DNA of 64,000 nucleotides. Source: Nocardia flavorosea NBRC 108225 (lineage in GTDB: Bacteria > Actinomycetota > Actinomycetes > Mycobacteriales > Mycobacteriaceae). This document shows positions 56,099-63,732 of this stretch, in pieces (position 1 is the stretch's first letter; each line of letters starts with the position of its first letter). The DNA is taken from assembly GCF_001613385.1 (NCBI RefSeq), contig NZ_BDCG01000004.1, positions 372,001 through 436,000 on the forward strand, given 5' to 3'. Below the pieces are notes generated by a model. That model saw only the letters and a program-made list of their open reading frames with translations, ran no database searches and had not been told where the DNA came from. The position numbers and the translations under genes are program-made.

Positions 56099-57799
56099 TC
56101 AGGCCTCGGCCGGTGACACGGCGGACCCGGCCTTCTTACGGTCGATGATGTCGTGGACGGCGAGGTAGCCGAAGGCGATGGCCGGGCCGATCGTCGCGCC
56201 GGGGCCGGCGTAGGTGTGGCCCATCACCGGGGTCGACACATTGCCGGAGGCGTAGAGGCCGTCGATCGGGGTGCCGTCCTCGCGGAGTACGCGGGCCGCG
56301 GTATCGGCGACCAGACCACCCTTGGTGCCGAGATCGCCGGGCACCATCTTGGCCGCGTAGAACGGCCCCTGCACCAGGGCAGCGAGGCACGGGTTCGGTT
56401 TGACGGTCGGGTCGCCGTAGTACCGGTCGTACTGGCTGTCGCCGCGGTGGTAGTCCTCGTCATTGCCGGATTCGGCGAACTTGTTGAACCGTTCGACGGT
56501 GGCGGCGAGTTTATCGGCGGGAACCCCGATCTTCTCGGCCAGTTCCTGCAGGGTCGCGGCCTTGACGATCAGGTCGTTCTCCATCCAGCGCGACGGGAAC
56601 TTCAGGCCCGGCTGGAGGCTGGCGAACATGTACCGGTTGCGGTAGCGCTGATCGAACACCAGCCAGGTGGGGATGTTCTCGCCCGGCCCCTCGCCCTGCC
56701 CGTATTCACCGCCGTACATGGTGTGTACGGCCTCCACGTAGGGCGCGGATTCGTTGCCGAACCGCTCACCCTTCGGGTTGATCATGATCGAACCGGGCAG
56801 GTTGCGTTCGGACAGCGCGAACCACGGCTTACCACCCTTGAAGATGGTCGGACCCCACCAGGCGTCCTCCATGAAGCCGATCGCGGCACCCGCGTCCATA
56901 CCGGCGAGGATGCCATCTCCGGTGTTGGTGGCGGCGCCGGTCGTCCACTCAGTGGTAATCGGCTCCCGCTGGTACTTGGCGCGCATCTCGGCGTTGTGCT
57001 CGAATCCGCCGCTGCCCAGGACCACACCGTAGCGGGCGGTGAAGCGGACGGTTTCGCCTTTGTGGGTGGCCTCGACGCCGGTGACCTTGCCGTCCTCGAT
57101 CACCAGTTTGTTCATCGGGGTATCGAGCAGCAGGGGCACGTTCGCGTCCATCAGGCCCTTGCGCATACCGGCGATGATCGCCTGACCCATGACCATCAGG
57201 TGCTTACGGGTGAACTTGGCCCAATAGGTGCGCACACCGACCCGCAGTGCCCGCAGCATGCCCTTGGGGTGGCGGCGGATCAGGTTCAGCCGGACGAAAT
57301 CGGCCTGGGTGACGGCGACGTTCAGCGGAGCTTTGGAGTAGGGCGGATGGATGTTGAAGCGTTCGTCGCCGAGGATCATGGCGTTGAACGGTTTGGGCTC
57401 ACAGGATCGGCCACCGGCCCGGCCACCGGGCGCTTCGGGGTAGTAGTCGGAGTAGCCCTTGACCCATTCCATCTCCAGCGGGCTGTTGGCCAGCACGAAA
57501 TCGAGGGCTTCCGCGCCGCGGTCGATATAGGTGTCGATACGTTCGGCGGGCACCACGTCGCCGATGATGCTGTGCAGGTAGCGCCGCGCTTCTTCGCGGT
57601 CGTCGGGGCCGCCCGTATCGCGCAGGGCCTTGTTGCCGGGGATCCACACCCCGCCACCCGAGCGCGCGGTGGACCCACCGTAGTAGGGCGCCTTTTCCAG
57701 GAGCACCACACTCAGCCCGTTGTGCGCGGCGGTGAGGGCGGCGGTCATTCCGGCGGCGCCGCTGCCGACCACCACCACATCGTATTCCCGATCGTTCAT
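56099..57799 (-). CDS. kstD: 3-ketosteroid-Delta1-dehydrogenase KstD
   Basis: This 566-residue flavoprotein introduces the C1-C2 double bond in ring A, which leads to ring opening. The dinucleotide motif VVVGSGAAGMTAAL is at residues 9-22 and FAD contacts lie in GGSTARSGGG. The catalytic-type tyrosines appear in GYSDYYPEAPGG and GHTYAGPGATIGPA, where Tyr and Gly four apart match KstD1. The ATG at 57799 is immediately beside a KstR operator that overlaps its -10 region, so the transcript is probably leaderless and KstR-repressed. Confidence 0.95.
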   Translation of the reverse strand: MNDREYDVVVVGSGAAGMTAALTAAHNGLSVVLLEKAPYYGGSTARSGGGVWIPGNKALRDTGGPDDREEARRYLHSIIGDVVPAERIDTYIDRGAEALDFVLANSPLEMEWVKGYSDYYPEAPGGRAGGRSCEPKPFNAMILGDERFNIHPPYSKAPLNVAVTQADFVRLNLIRRHPKGMLRALRVGVRTYWAKFTRKHLMVMGQAIIAGMRKGLMDANVPLLLDTPMNKLVIEDGKVTGVEATHKGETVRFTARYGVVLGSGGFEHNAEMRAKYQREPITTEWTTGAATNTGDGILAGMDAGAAIGFMEDAWWGPTIFKGGKPWFALSERNLPGSIMINPKGERFGNESAPYVEAVHTMYGGEYGQGEGPGENIPTWLVFDQRYRNRYMFASLQPGLKFPSRWMENDLIVKAATLQELAEKIGVPADKLAATVERFNKFAESGNDEDYHRGDSQYDRYYGDPTVKPNPCLAALVQGPFYAAKMVPGDLGTKGGLVADTAARVLREDGTPIDGLYASGNVSTPVMGHTYAGPGATIGPAIAFGYLAVHDIIDRKKAGSAVSPAEA

Positions 57800-57800
57800 G

Positions 57801-57814
57801 TAGAACACGTTATA
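57801..57814. promoter_or_regulatory. KstR operator (kstD / divergent FAD enzyme)
   Basis: TAGAACACGTTATA matches all fixed bases of TnnAACnnGTTnnA. It ends one base before the kstD ATG and covers the minus-strand TAACGT -10 box; on the plus strand it abuts the TAGAAT (57813-57818) box serving the divergent gene. Confidence 0.88.
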
Positions 57815-57912
57815 GAATGATGGCGCTGTTGGTCTATGTTGTGTGGCAGAAGACTTATTCTGCCGAGTGAACGGCAGCGAAACTCGTTTCAATTTTCGGT
57901 GGAGTTGGCTGG

Positions 57913-59565
57913 ATGACGCAGGAATGGGACCTGACCGCGGACGTCGTGGTCGTCGGATACGGAGCGGCCGGAGCGGCGACAGCGCTGCAAGCGACCGAGG
58001 ACGGAGCCCAGGTACTCGTCCTGGACCGGTTCACCGGCGGGGGAGCGACCGCACTGTCCGGCGGGATCATCTATGCCGGCGGCGGCACCTGGGTGCAGCG
58101 CGCGGGCAAGGTCGAGGACACCCCCGAGGCGATGCTGGCCTATCTGGAGCGTGAGGTCGGCGACGCCGTATCGCCCGCGACCCTGCGCCGCTTCGTCGAC
58201 GGCAGCCCGGCGATGATCGACTGGCTGACCGGGCACGGTGTGCCGTTCGAGGCATCGCTGTGCCCGTACAAGACCTCGTATCCGAACAACGACTACTACC
58301 TCTATTACTCCGGCAGCGAGATCTCCGGTGCCTTCAACGACATCACTCCGGCCCAGCGCGGGCACCGGGTGAAGGGGTGGGGTACCTCGGGGAAGAAGCT
58401 GTTCGCGCCGCTCGCTCGCTCTGCGGAACGCAAGGGAGTCCGGGTCGAAGCCCTTACCACGGCCACCGACCTGCTCACCGACGACACCGGCGCCGTGGTC
58501 GGGGTGCAATGTCGTACTCTGCGCGACGCGCCCGCCGGGGTCCGCACTCGCTACATCCGGATGGCCGCGATCGCCGCCAAACCCGGTATCTACTATCCGC
58601 CCCTGCGCCGCGCGCTGGAAAAACAGCTCGCCCGCCTCGACCGCCGGTATGGCACCACCATCCGGGTGCTGGCCCGCCGCGGTGTGGTGCTTACCGCGGG
58701 CGGATTCATCGCCAACCGGGAGATGCTGCACGCTTACGCCCCCGCCTACAAGAACGGGCTGGCGCTGGGCAGCTCCGGCGACGACGGCAGCGGTATCGAA
58801 CTCGGCCGCAGTGCCGGCGCCGCCACCGACCGGATGAGCAACGTCTCGGCCTGGCGGTTCCTGCTACCACCGAGCTCGTTCACCGGCGCGCTGCTGGTCG
58901 ACGGGAAGGGGCAGCGGGTCATCGACGAAACCCGCTACGGCGCCGCGGTCGGTGACGCTCTGATCACCCGGCACGACGGTATCGGCTTCCTGCTCGCCGA
59001 CGAAGAACTCATGCGCAAGGCGATCTCGCAGATCGGCCCGCAGGCCGCCTGGTTCCAGCGGATGCAGTTCGAGGTCATGCGCCGCAAGGCAAAACGGGGT
59101 AAGACCCTCGACGCCGTCGCCGCCGCCGCGGGTATCGACGCGGCCGGGTTGCGGGAAACGGTCGCCGCGCACAACACCGCCTACGCAACCGGCGCCCCCG
59201 ACCCGGTCGGCAAACCCGCCGACTACGTCCGCCCGGTCGGCGCGGGTCCGTACTGGCTACTGGATGTTTCGATCAAACCGAGCCTGACGAACCCCTGCCC
59301 GATGTTCACGGTCGGCGGGCTGCTCGTCGACGAGGAAACAGGCGCAGTCAAAAGCGCGGACGGCGGTGATATCCCCGGCCTGTACGCGGCCGGCCGGACT
59401 GCCGCCGGGATCTGCGTGAACTCCTACGTCAGCGGGCTGTCCCTCTCCGACTGCATCTTCTCCGGCCGGCGCGCGGGCCGCAGCGCGGCGGGGGAGCAGT
59501 CAGTCGCGATGGACGGCGCCGCCTCGCCGGGTTCGCCGGCTACCGCCCGTCCGCGGACTGACTAG
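57913..59565 (+). CDS. FAD-dependent ketosteroid dehydrogenase-like oxidoreductase (Rv0785 type)
   Basis: This 550-residue fumarate reductase/KstD-superfamily flavoprotein has VVVGYGAAGAATALQAT (residues 11-27), GGGATALSGGIIYAGGG and the C-terminal FAD closure GLYAAGRTAAGICVNSYVSGLSLSDCIF. The KstD-specific TYAGPG is replaced by VNSYVSGLS. It therefore belongs to the family but may act on another sterol or quinone-linked substrate. It is divergent from kstD across a shared KstR operator, which predicts sterol induction. A GGAG site precedes the ATG. Confidence 0.85.
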   Translation: MTQEWDLTADVVVVGYGAAGAATALQATEDGAQVLVLDRFTGGGATALSGGIIYAGGGTWVQRAGKVEDTPEAMLAYLEREVGDAVSPATLRRFVDGSPAMIDWLTGHGVPFEASLCPYKTSYPNNDYYLYYSGSEISGAFNDITPAQRGHRVKGWGTSGKKLFAPLARSAERKGVRVEALTTATDLLTDDTGAVVGVQCRTLRDAPAGVRTRYIRMAAIAAKPGIYYPPLRRALEKQLARLDRRYGTTIRVLARRGVVLTAGGFIANREMLHAYAPAYKNGLALGSSGDDGSGIELGRSAGAATDRMSNVSAWRFLLPPSSFTGALLVDGKGQRVIDETRYGAAVGDALITRHDGIGFLLADEELMRKAISQIGPQAAWFQRMQFEVMRRKAKRGKTLDAVAAAAGIDAAGLRETVAAHNTAYATGAPDPVGKPADYVRPVGAGPYWLLDVSIKPSLTNPCPMFTVGGLLVDEETGAVKSADGGDIPGLYAAGRTAAGICVNSYVSGLSLSDCIFSGRRAGRSAAGEQSVAMDGAASPGSPATARPRTD

Positions 59566-59702
59566 ATCGGGTATTGGTTGCCGTCCAACAGGGACTCATA
59601 AGTCGACATTGCGGATCGAATCTCGCTGGCGTACCGGTTCGAAGTCGATATCTTCGACCATGGTGAACACGTCGGCCGTCGAACAATGCATCCAGGTCTG
59701 GC

Positions 59703-59959
59703 TCACCCGGGGGTGAAGATCTCGTCCAGGCTGGTGGCGGTGAGTACGCGGGGTGTCCATGTTTCCAATTCGTCGGTGTCGGCGGAGCGGATGCGGTGGA
59801 CCGTCTCGGTGGGCAGCGTCCCGAATTTGGCGGCGAGCAGTTTGAGGAGCACCCGTGCCTCCCCCTCGGCGCGGCCTTGGACGCGGCCTTCAGCGCGGAG
59901 TCGTTCTGCGGTGGTCACAGCTACCTCCTCGGCTCGCGGACCGAACTGATTCAGACCGG
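59703..59959 (-). pseudogene. Decayed tandem copy of the Rpn gene 3' end
   Basis: Read on the minus strand, the frame from GPRAEEVAVTTAERLRAEGR to SLDEIFTPG closely repeats the C-terminal 80 or so residues of the neighbouring Rpn protein, but in another frame and without the nuclease domain or a start. The two copies are 248 bp apart. It looks like an unequal-recombination duplicate that has diverged. Confidence 0.8.
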
Positions 59960-60222
59960 TGTGAAGATCTCGTCCACGGTGGTGGCGGTGAGTACGCGCG
60001 GCATCCATGCTTCCAGTTCGTCGGTGCGGGCGCTGCGCACCCGGTCGACCACCGCGGTAGGCAGCGACTCGAATTTGGCCGCCAACAACGTCAGCAGCGC
60101 CCGAGCTTCCCCTTCGACGCGGCCTTCTGCGCGGCCTTGGACGCGGCCTTCTGCGCGGAGTCGTTCTGCGGTGGTCACAGCTACCTCCTTGGCTCGCGGA
60201 CCGAGCTGATTCAACAGGGCTT
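59713..60222. repeat. Imperfect tandem direct repeat, 248-bp period
   Basis: GTGAAGATCTCGTCCA begins at 59713 and again at 59961. Similarity continues through the Val-Gln-Gly-Arg-Ala-Glu coding block to the CACAGCTACCTCC and GGCTCGCGGACCGA blocks. The upstream-gene copy has an extra 12-bp CGCGGCCTTCTG unit, itself a micro-repeat. Confidence 0.85.
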
Positions 60223-60952
60223 GCAGATCCTCGAGACCGGTATCGCCCTCCAGGAAAATGTACTCGAATACCCGCCACAGGTCATCCGTGGTCAAGTCGT
60301 TCAGATCTGCGATAAAGCGTTGCAGAACGTGGCCGAGGTTCGTGTTCTTGGCGGTGATCTTGTGCAGGATCAGCACCAGCCGCGCCGGCGGGGTCAGATC
60401 ACGTGCTTGGATCGCGTCGATATCGACCTGGGACAGGTCATCGAGCAGGATCTTCAAGCTCGGCAGGTACTCGGCGAGTTCAGCCCGACCCGCGTCGTCG
60501 AGATCGATCAGCTCGCCCAGTTCGGTCGGATAATTCCATCGCTCACCTCTGGGCCCGGAATGCACGACCAGCGGGATGACAGCGGGTATCGCCTTGCTGT
60601 TCGGGTGCGCGTCGAGGTGCTGGGTCCAGGTCATGAGTATGTAGCGCAGCATCCGCATCGGCATGAAACGGTCCGGGCACGACTGGTGCTCGACGAGGAC
60701 ATAAACGTAGGCGTCATGACCGGACAGGCGGGTTCGGAACAGCAGATCACTGTAGAACGCACGCAGGTTCTGCTCGACGAAACCGGCCGGTTGCAACTCC
60801 AAACAGTCGAAGTCCAGCCGGGCAGCGAGTGTACCGGGCAGGTTGGCACGCAGTATTCCGGCGATCTCGGCTTTGCGGGAGCAGATCGCTTTGAACAGTC
60901 CATCGTGTGGAGTCGACGATTGCACGGCCATAGCCGGCGAAAGTAGCGGCAT
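59951..60952 (-). CDS. Rpn-family recombination-promoting nuclease/putative transposase
   Basis: This 333-residue PD-(D/E)xK-fold protein has the family entry TPHDGLFKAI, the nuclease residues in FYSDLLFRTRL (Asp) and YVYVLVEHQS (ExQ variant), and PAVIPLVVHSGPRGERW. The long helical C-terminus is rich in RAEGRVQGRAEGRVEGEAR, as in other Rpn proteins. Rpn proteins promote RecA-independent recombination and may act as phage-defence toxins. Start codons at 60952 and 60931 both lack ribosome sites. Its 3' end is tandemly duplicated downstream. Confidence 0.85.
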   Translation of the reverse strand: MPLLSPAMAVQSSTPHDGLFKAICSRKAEIAGILRANLPGTLAARLDFDCLELQPAGFVEQNLRAFYSDLLFRTRLSGHDAYVYVLVEHQSCPDRFMPMRMLRYILMTWTQHLDAHPNSKAIPAVIPLVVHSGPRGERWNYPTELGELIDLDDAGRAELAEYLPSLKILLDDLSQVDIDAIQARDLTPPARLVLILHKITAKNTNLGHVLQRFIADLNDLTTDDLWRVFEYIFLEGDTGLEDLQALLNQLGPRAKEVAVTTAERLRAEGRVQGRAEGRVEGEARALLTLLAAKFESLPTAVVDRVRSARTDELEAWMPRVLTATTVDEIFTPV

Positions 60953-61036
60953 GGGTCGACTGACTCGGCATCGTTTCCGGCGCGGCGGCACCCGCCACGC
61001 CGACCGTGCCCCATATACGCCAGGTCCAGTGCAGTA

Positions 61037-61120
61037 CAGCACCTGCTGTCCGGACGCGTCCGGCATCGCAGCGCGGTGGCCGTCGATCTGGTGATCGCCG
61101 CGACCGCGGAAGCGAACAAT
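61037..61120 (+). pseudogene. vapC (PIN domain) remnant
   Basis: The plus-strand frame reads QHLLSGRVRHRSAVAVDL and then VIAATAEANN. This aligns with VapC of this window ([18 protein letters not shown] then [10 protein letters not shown]), including the third catalytic Asp. A frameshifted upstream piece (CGCCAGGTCCAG, QVQ) precedes it, and no start, N-terminal Asp or downstream acidic residue remains. It is a decayed toxin fragment. Confidence 0.7.
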
Positions 61121-61224
61121 AGGAGGTGTCACCTGTTGAGCTGTGCCGCCGCACTTCGGCGCCGACGTGGCGATATCCCATTCGTGCCGCCGAATGTCAT
61201 TGTCCTCCGATATCTTCGATTGGT

Positions 61225-61701
61225 ATGAACGACAATCCCGCGGACCAGCGTCTCGCCGCGGAACAACGTGCCAGAGCGGCGATCGATTCTCAGCTCGCCG
61301 CCGCGGGATGGAGCGTCCAGGACAAGCGCGAACTCAACCTTTTCGCAGCGCTCGGGGTTGTGGTGCGCGAGGTTGTGATGGCGCGAGGTCACGGCCGCGC
61401 CGACTATCTGCTCTACGTCGACAAGAAAGCGGTCGGTGTGATCGAGGCCAAACCGATGGGCACGCCGCTGTCGGGTGTGGAGTGGCAGTCGTCGAAGTAC
61501 GCCGAAGGGTTGCCCGCCGAGGTTCGGTTGAGAGCGACAACTTGGCCGATCAGACCCTCGCGGAGTTCCAGAACTATCGCACCCCGGACGACGGCCGGCG
61601 ATTCACCGAGATCTACAACGTGGACAAGCTGACCGGGGCCGGACTGCTGGATTCGTCGAATGTCGTGACTTCCACGATTCAGCGGGTGTTCAAATCCCCA
61701 A
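61225..61701 (+). pseudogene. Internally deleted type I restriction subunit hsdR remnant
   Basis: ATG 61225 opens an HsdR-like N-terminal nuclease segment with GRADYLLYVDKKAVGVIEAKP (the PD-(D/E)xK Asp and ExK) to about 61520. Homology then continues in another frame with ADQTLAEFQNYRTPDDGRRF and IYNVDKLTGAGL to STIQRVFK, a piece of the helicase region. The DEAD/Walker A part in between and the entire C-terminus are missing. No hsdM or hsdS is present. It is a clear remnant of a restriction system. Confidence 0.8.
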
Positions 61702-61998
61702 TTCTCCACCGGGCATGCACACGACTCGGAATCTCTTCGCGCCGAACAAATTCCAGGCTTCGTGGTCTGGATCGGGGATAGCTTCGACGGACAAGCCCGA
61801 TTCGAAATGAACTCGGAGCATGCAGGTGTGGGTTGCCTGTGCCGCATGAACCTTTAGGGAGCCAGTTGAGTCAACTCCATTGAGCTGCCCGATGCCGTAA
61901 TCATCATTCTCACCATTCTTTCGGAACCGTACGAAATCAAGCAGGGTGTGTCTGTGTGCTTGGCGGTACCCTTTGTGTTCGGGGCTAGCCTTGGCCAC
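61690..61998 (-). CDS. Hypothetical protein, possible second immunity gene
   Basis: This 102-residue protein is encoded in DNA of clearly lower GC than the housekeeping region. It has a beta-rich pattern (DYGIGQLNGVDSTGSLKVHAAQ, TCMLRVHFESGLSVEAIPD) and no known motif. The GTG start overlaps the end of the HEAT-like gene by 14 bp, so it belongs to the toxin-immunity operon. Genes in this position are commonly immunity or orphan immunity proteins. Function is inferred from context only. Its 3' end meets the hsdR remnant. Confidence 0.6.
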   Translation of the reverse strand: MAKASPEHKGYRQAHRHTLLDFVRFRKNGENDDYGIGQLNGVDSTGSLKVHAAQATHTCMLRVHFESGLSVEAIPDPDHEAWNLFGAKRFRVVCMPGGELGI

Positions 61999-62398
61999 GT
62001 AATGTCTTCAATTGACGAAAACCGATGATCCCATTTTCTGAAAGCTGACTACTTATTGGTTCTACCGTCGCTAGTATCTCCACCTCGCCGCTCGCATCCA
62101 ATTCGTAGAGTCGGTTCGCCATATAGTCTGCATCGGGATCCTCTCGTCGTCTTCCGATCTCATCCAGTACGAGAAAGAGTCCGCCGATACCGCCTTGTCG
62201 GGCTAGTACATCGGCTGCATCAACCTGCATTGTGACGACCTCATCGTCCAACATCTCGTGTAGACGAGCGACGGCTCTTTCATCCTGGATGTACTCGGCT
62301 AGTTCGGTAATCGCACGATTTCGGGTCATCCCGTCAGTGCTCCTGGAACGGAGCAGAGCGGCCTCCAGGTCAGACGCATTTTTGTCCGAATCGGTCAC
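61985..62398 (-). CDS. HEAT-repeat-like protein, putative immunity protein
   Basis: This 137-residue alpha-helical protein has HEAT-like repeats (RNRAITELAEYIQDERAVARL, MLDDEVVTMQVDAADVLARQGG, then a third helix pair). It starts at a GTG overlapping the toxin gene stop (GTGA), the usual arrangement for an immunity protein directly after its polymorphic toxin. GC content is low compared with the window. The pairing is inference from order and fold. Confidence 0.7.
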   Translation of the reverse strand: MTDSDKNASDLEAALLRSRSTDGMTRNRAITELAEYIQDERAVARLHEMLDDEVVTMQVDAADVLARQGGIGGLFLVLDEIGRRREDPDADYMANRLYELDASGEVEILATVEPISSQLSENGIIGFRQLKTLRGQG

Positions 62399-63726
62399 GG
62401 GATCTCCTGAGGTAGCGCAGGGCGTACTGTGTCGCTTAGCGTTCTTGCAAATATCTCGCCAGTCTTGGGGTTCACATTTTTCTGCACCTCCACGACGTGC
62501 GGTACCGGAATGTATTGGCCGGTCTGCTTATCCAAATGTGGCTTACCGGTAAGGTCGACGCGACTGGTCGCGACTCCATCTTCGTCATAGTAGGAGTAGT
62601 TCGTAATGTTCCCGTTTGCATCCCTTTTTACGATGTATCCGTTTGGTGGTCCGTTGACTACCGGAAGGTTTCCATTCTTCCAGACCTGTGCTGTTGCCAG
62701 CTTTTGGGCGAGTCCAGGTTCGGATGCGCTGGCTTCGACGGTATCTTCGGCGGTTTCGATGGCGTCGTGGATGCGTTCGAGTTTGGTGCGGGTGTCGGTG
62801 GTGTTGCGGGAGAGGGCAACGGCTTTGCGGAGGCCGGCGACGGTGACGATGTGGCGGAGTTTGGCGATGGTGTCGTTGACGAGGTCGACGGCTTTACCAG
62901 CGCGGACGGCGGTGACGGCGGCGCCGCCGACGCCGAAGCTGAGGAACGATGCGGCGACGGCGAAGGCGGCGGTGACCAGGGCGTAGTCGCGGAGTTCTTC
63001 GGCGAACCAGCCGAGGACGTCTTGGAGGTCGACCCTCATCTTGTCGTGCGCGCCTTCTTGGTGTGCACACTCGTTGGCGAGGTCGGTGAAGATCGCGATG
63101 AGGTCTTCGGCGGCGGTTTTCATGGACCGTAGGTCGTCGTCGATCGTGTCGACGTCGGGAGCGGTAACGGTCTGGAACAGTGCCGCGGCGCGTTCGAGTT
63201 CGGCCGGGAAGTTGGTGATCTCGGGGGCGTGGGCGAGGGCTTTCCAGACGGTGGCGGCGGTGTGGAGTTTGTCGGTGTTGCCGTCCGGGACTGGGAGGTC
63301 GATTCCGATTTTCCTGGCGAGGTCGAGGCCGTCGTCGACCAGGCCGCTGCCGGGTCCGCCGGCGGAGGGGGGTGGGACCGGGCAGGATGAGAACGCCAAT
63401 GGTGGGTTGGGTGGTTTGGCTGGGGGCGGGGTGCCGGTGGTGGGGTCGTGGTCGCCGAGGGCGTAGATGTGGCCGATCTGGTTGAGGGCTGTGGTGTAGC
63501 GGTCGGCGAGCATGGTCAGTGCAGTGACCAGGTTGTTTGTGTCGCGGGCCTGCTGGTCGTAGGAGATGGCCCAGTCCTTGCCGGGGCCGGCGCTGCCGGC
63601 CATCTCGTTCGTGGATTCCAGACCCTTCAACTGCTGGGCGTAGGTGGTGAAGAACGCGGACGCGGCCTGATTGACGATTTTGGCGGCCTCGTAGTAGGTC
63701 GCCGGATCGACGTTGATGAAGTTCAT
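62395..63726 (-). CDS. WXG-like polymorphic toxin with C-terminal type 24 toxin domain
   Basis: This 443-residue protein has, at residues 1-100, a WXG100-like helical hairpin (INVDPATYYEAAKIVNQAA to TMLADRYTTALNQIG) suited to type VII secretion. A Pro-rich linker, a second helical region and a hydrophobic stretch with AFAVAASFLSFGVGGAAV (about 255-275) follow. The C-terminus (about 360-443) is a small domain with DLTGKPH, PVPHVVEVQKNVNPKTGEIF and VRPALPQEIP that resembles polymorphic toxin type 24. It follows a WXG100 gene by 6 bp and overlaps the putative immunity gene. Confidence 0.75.
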   Translation of the reverse strand: MNFINVDPATYYEAAKIVNQAASAFFTTYAQQLKGLESTNEMAGSAGPGKDWAISYDQQARDTNNLVTALTMLADRYTTALNQIGHIYALGDHDPTTGTPPPAKPPNPPLAFSSCPVPPPSAGGPGSGLVDDGLDLARKIGIDLPVPDGNTDKLHTAATVWKALAHAPEITNFPAELERAAALFQTVTAPDVDTIDDDLRSMKTAAEDLIAIFTDLANECAHQEGAHDKMRVDLQDVLGWFAEELRDYALVTAAFAVAASFLSFGVGGAAVTAVRAGKAVDLVNDTIAKLRHIVTVAGLRKAVALSRNTTDTRTKLERIHDAIETAEDTVEASASEPGLAQKLATAQVWKNGNLPVVNGPPNGYIVKRDANGNITNYSYYDEDGVATSRVDLTGKPHLDKQTGQYIPVPHVVEVQKNVNPKTGEIFARTLSDTVRPALPQEIP

Positions 63727-63732
63727 CGACCG

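Noticed and set aside
59596-59706. GTG-started 36-codon minus-strand frame overlapping the end of the Rpn duplicate, and a second short frame ending LLDGNQYPI
   Set aside because: Both are short, overlap each other, lack a ribosome site and match no family I recognise. They may be leftovers of a lost gene but are not supported as genes.
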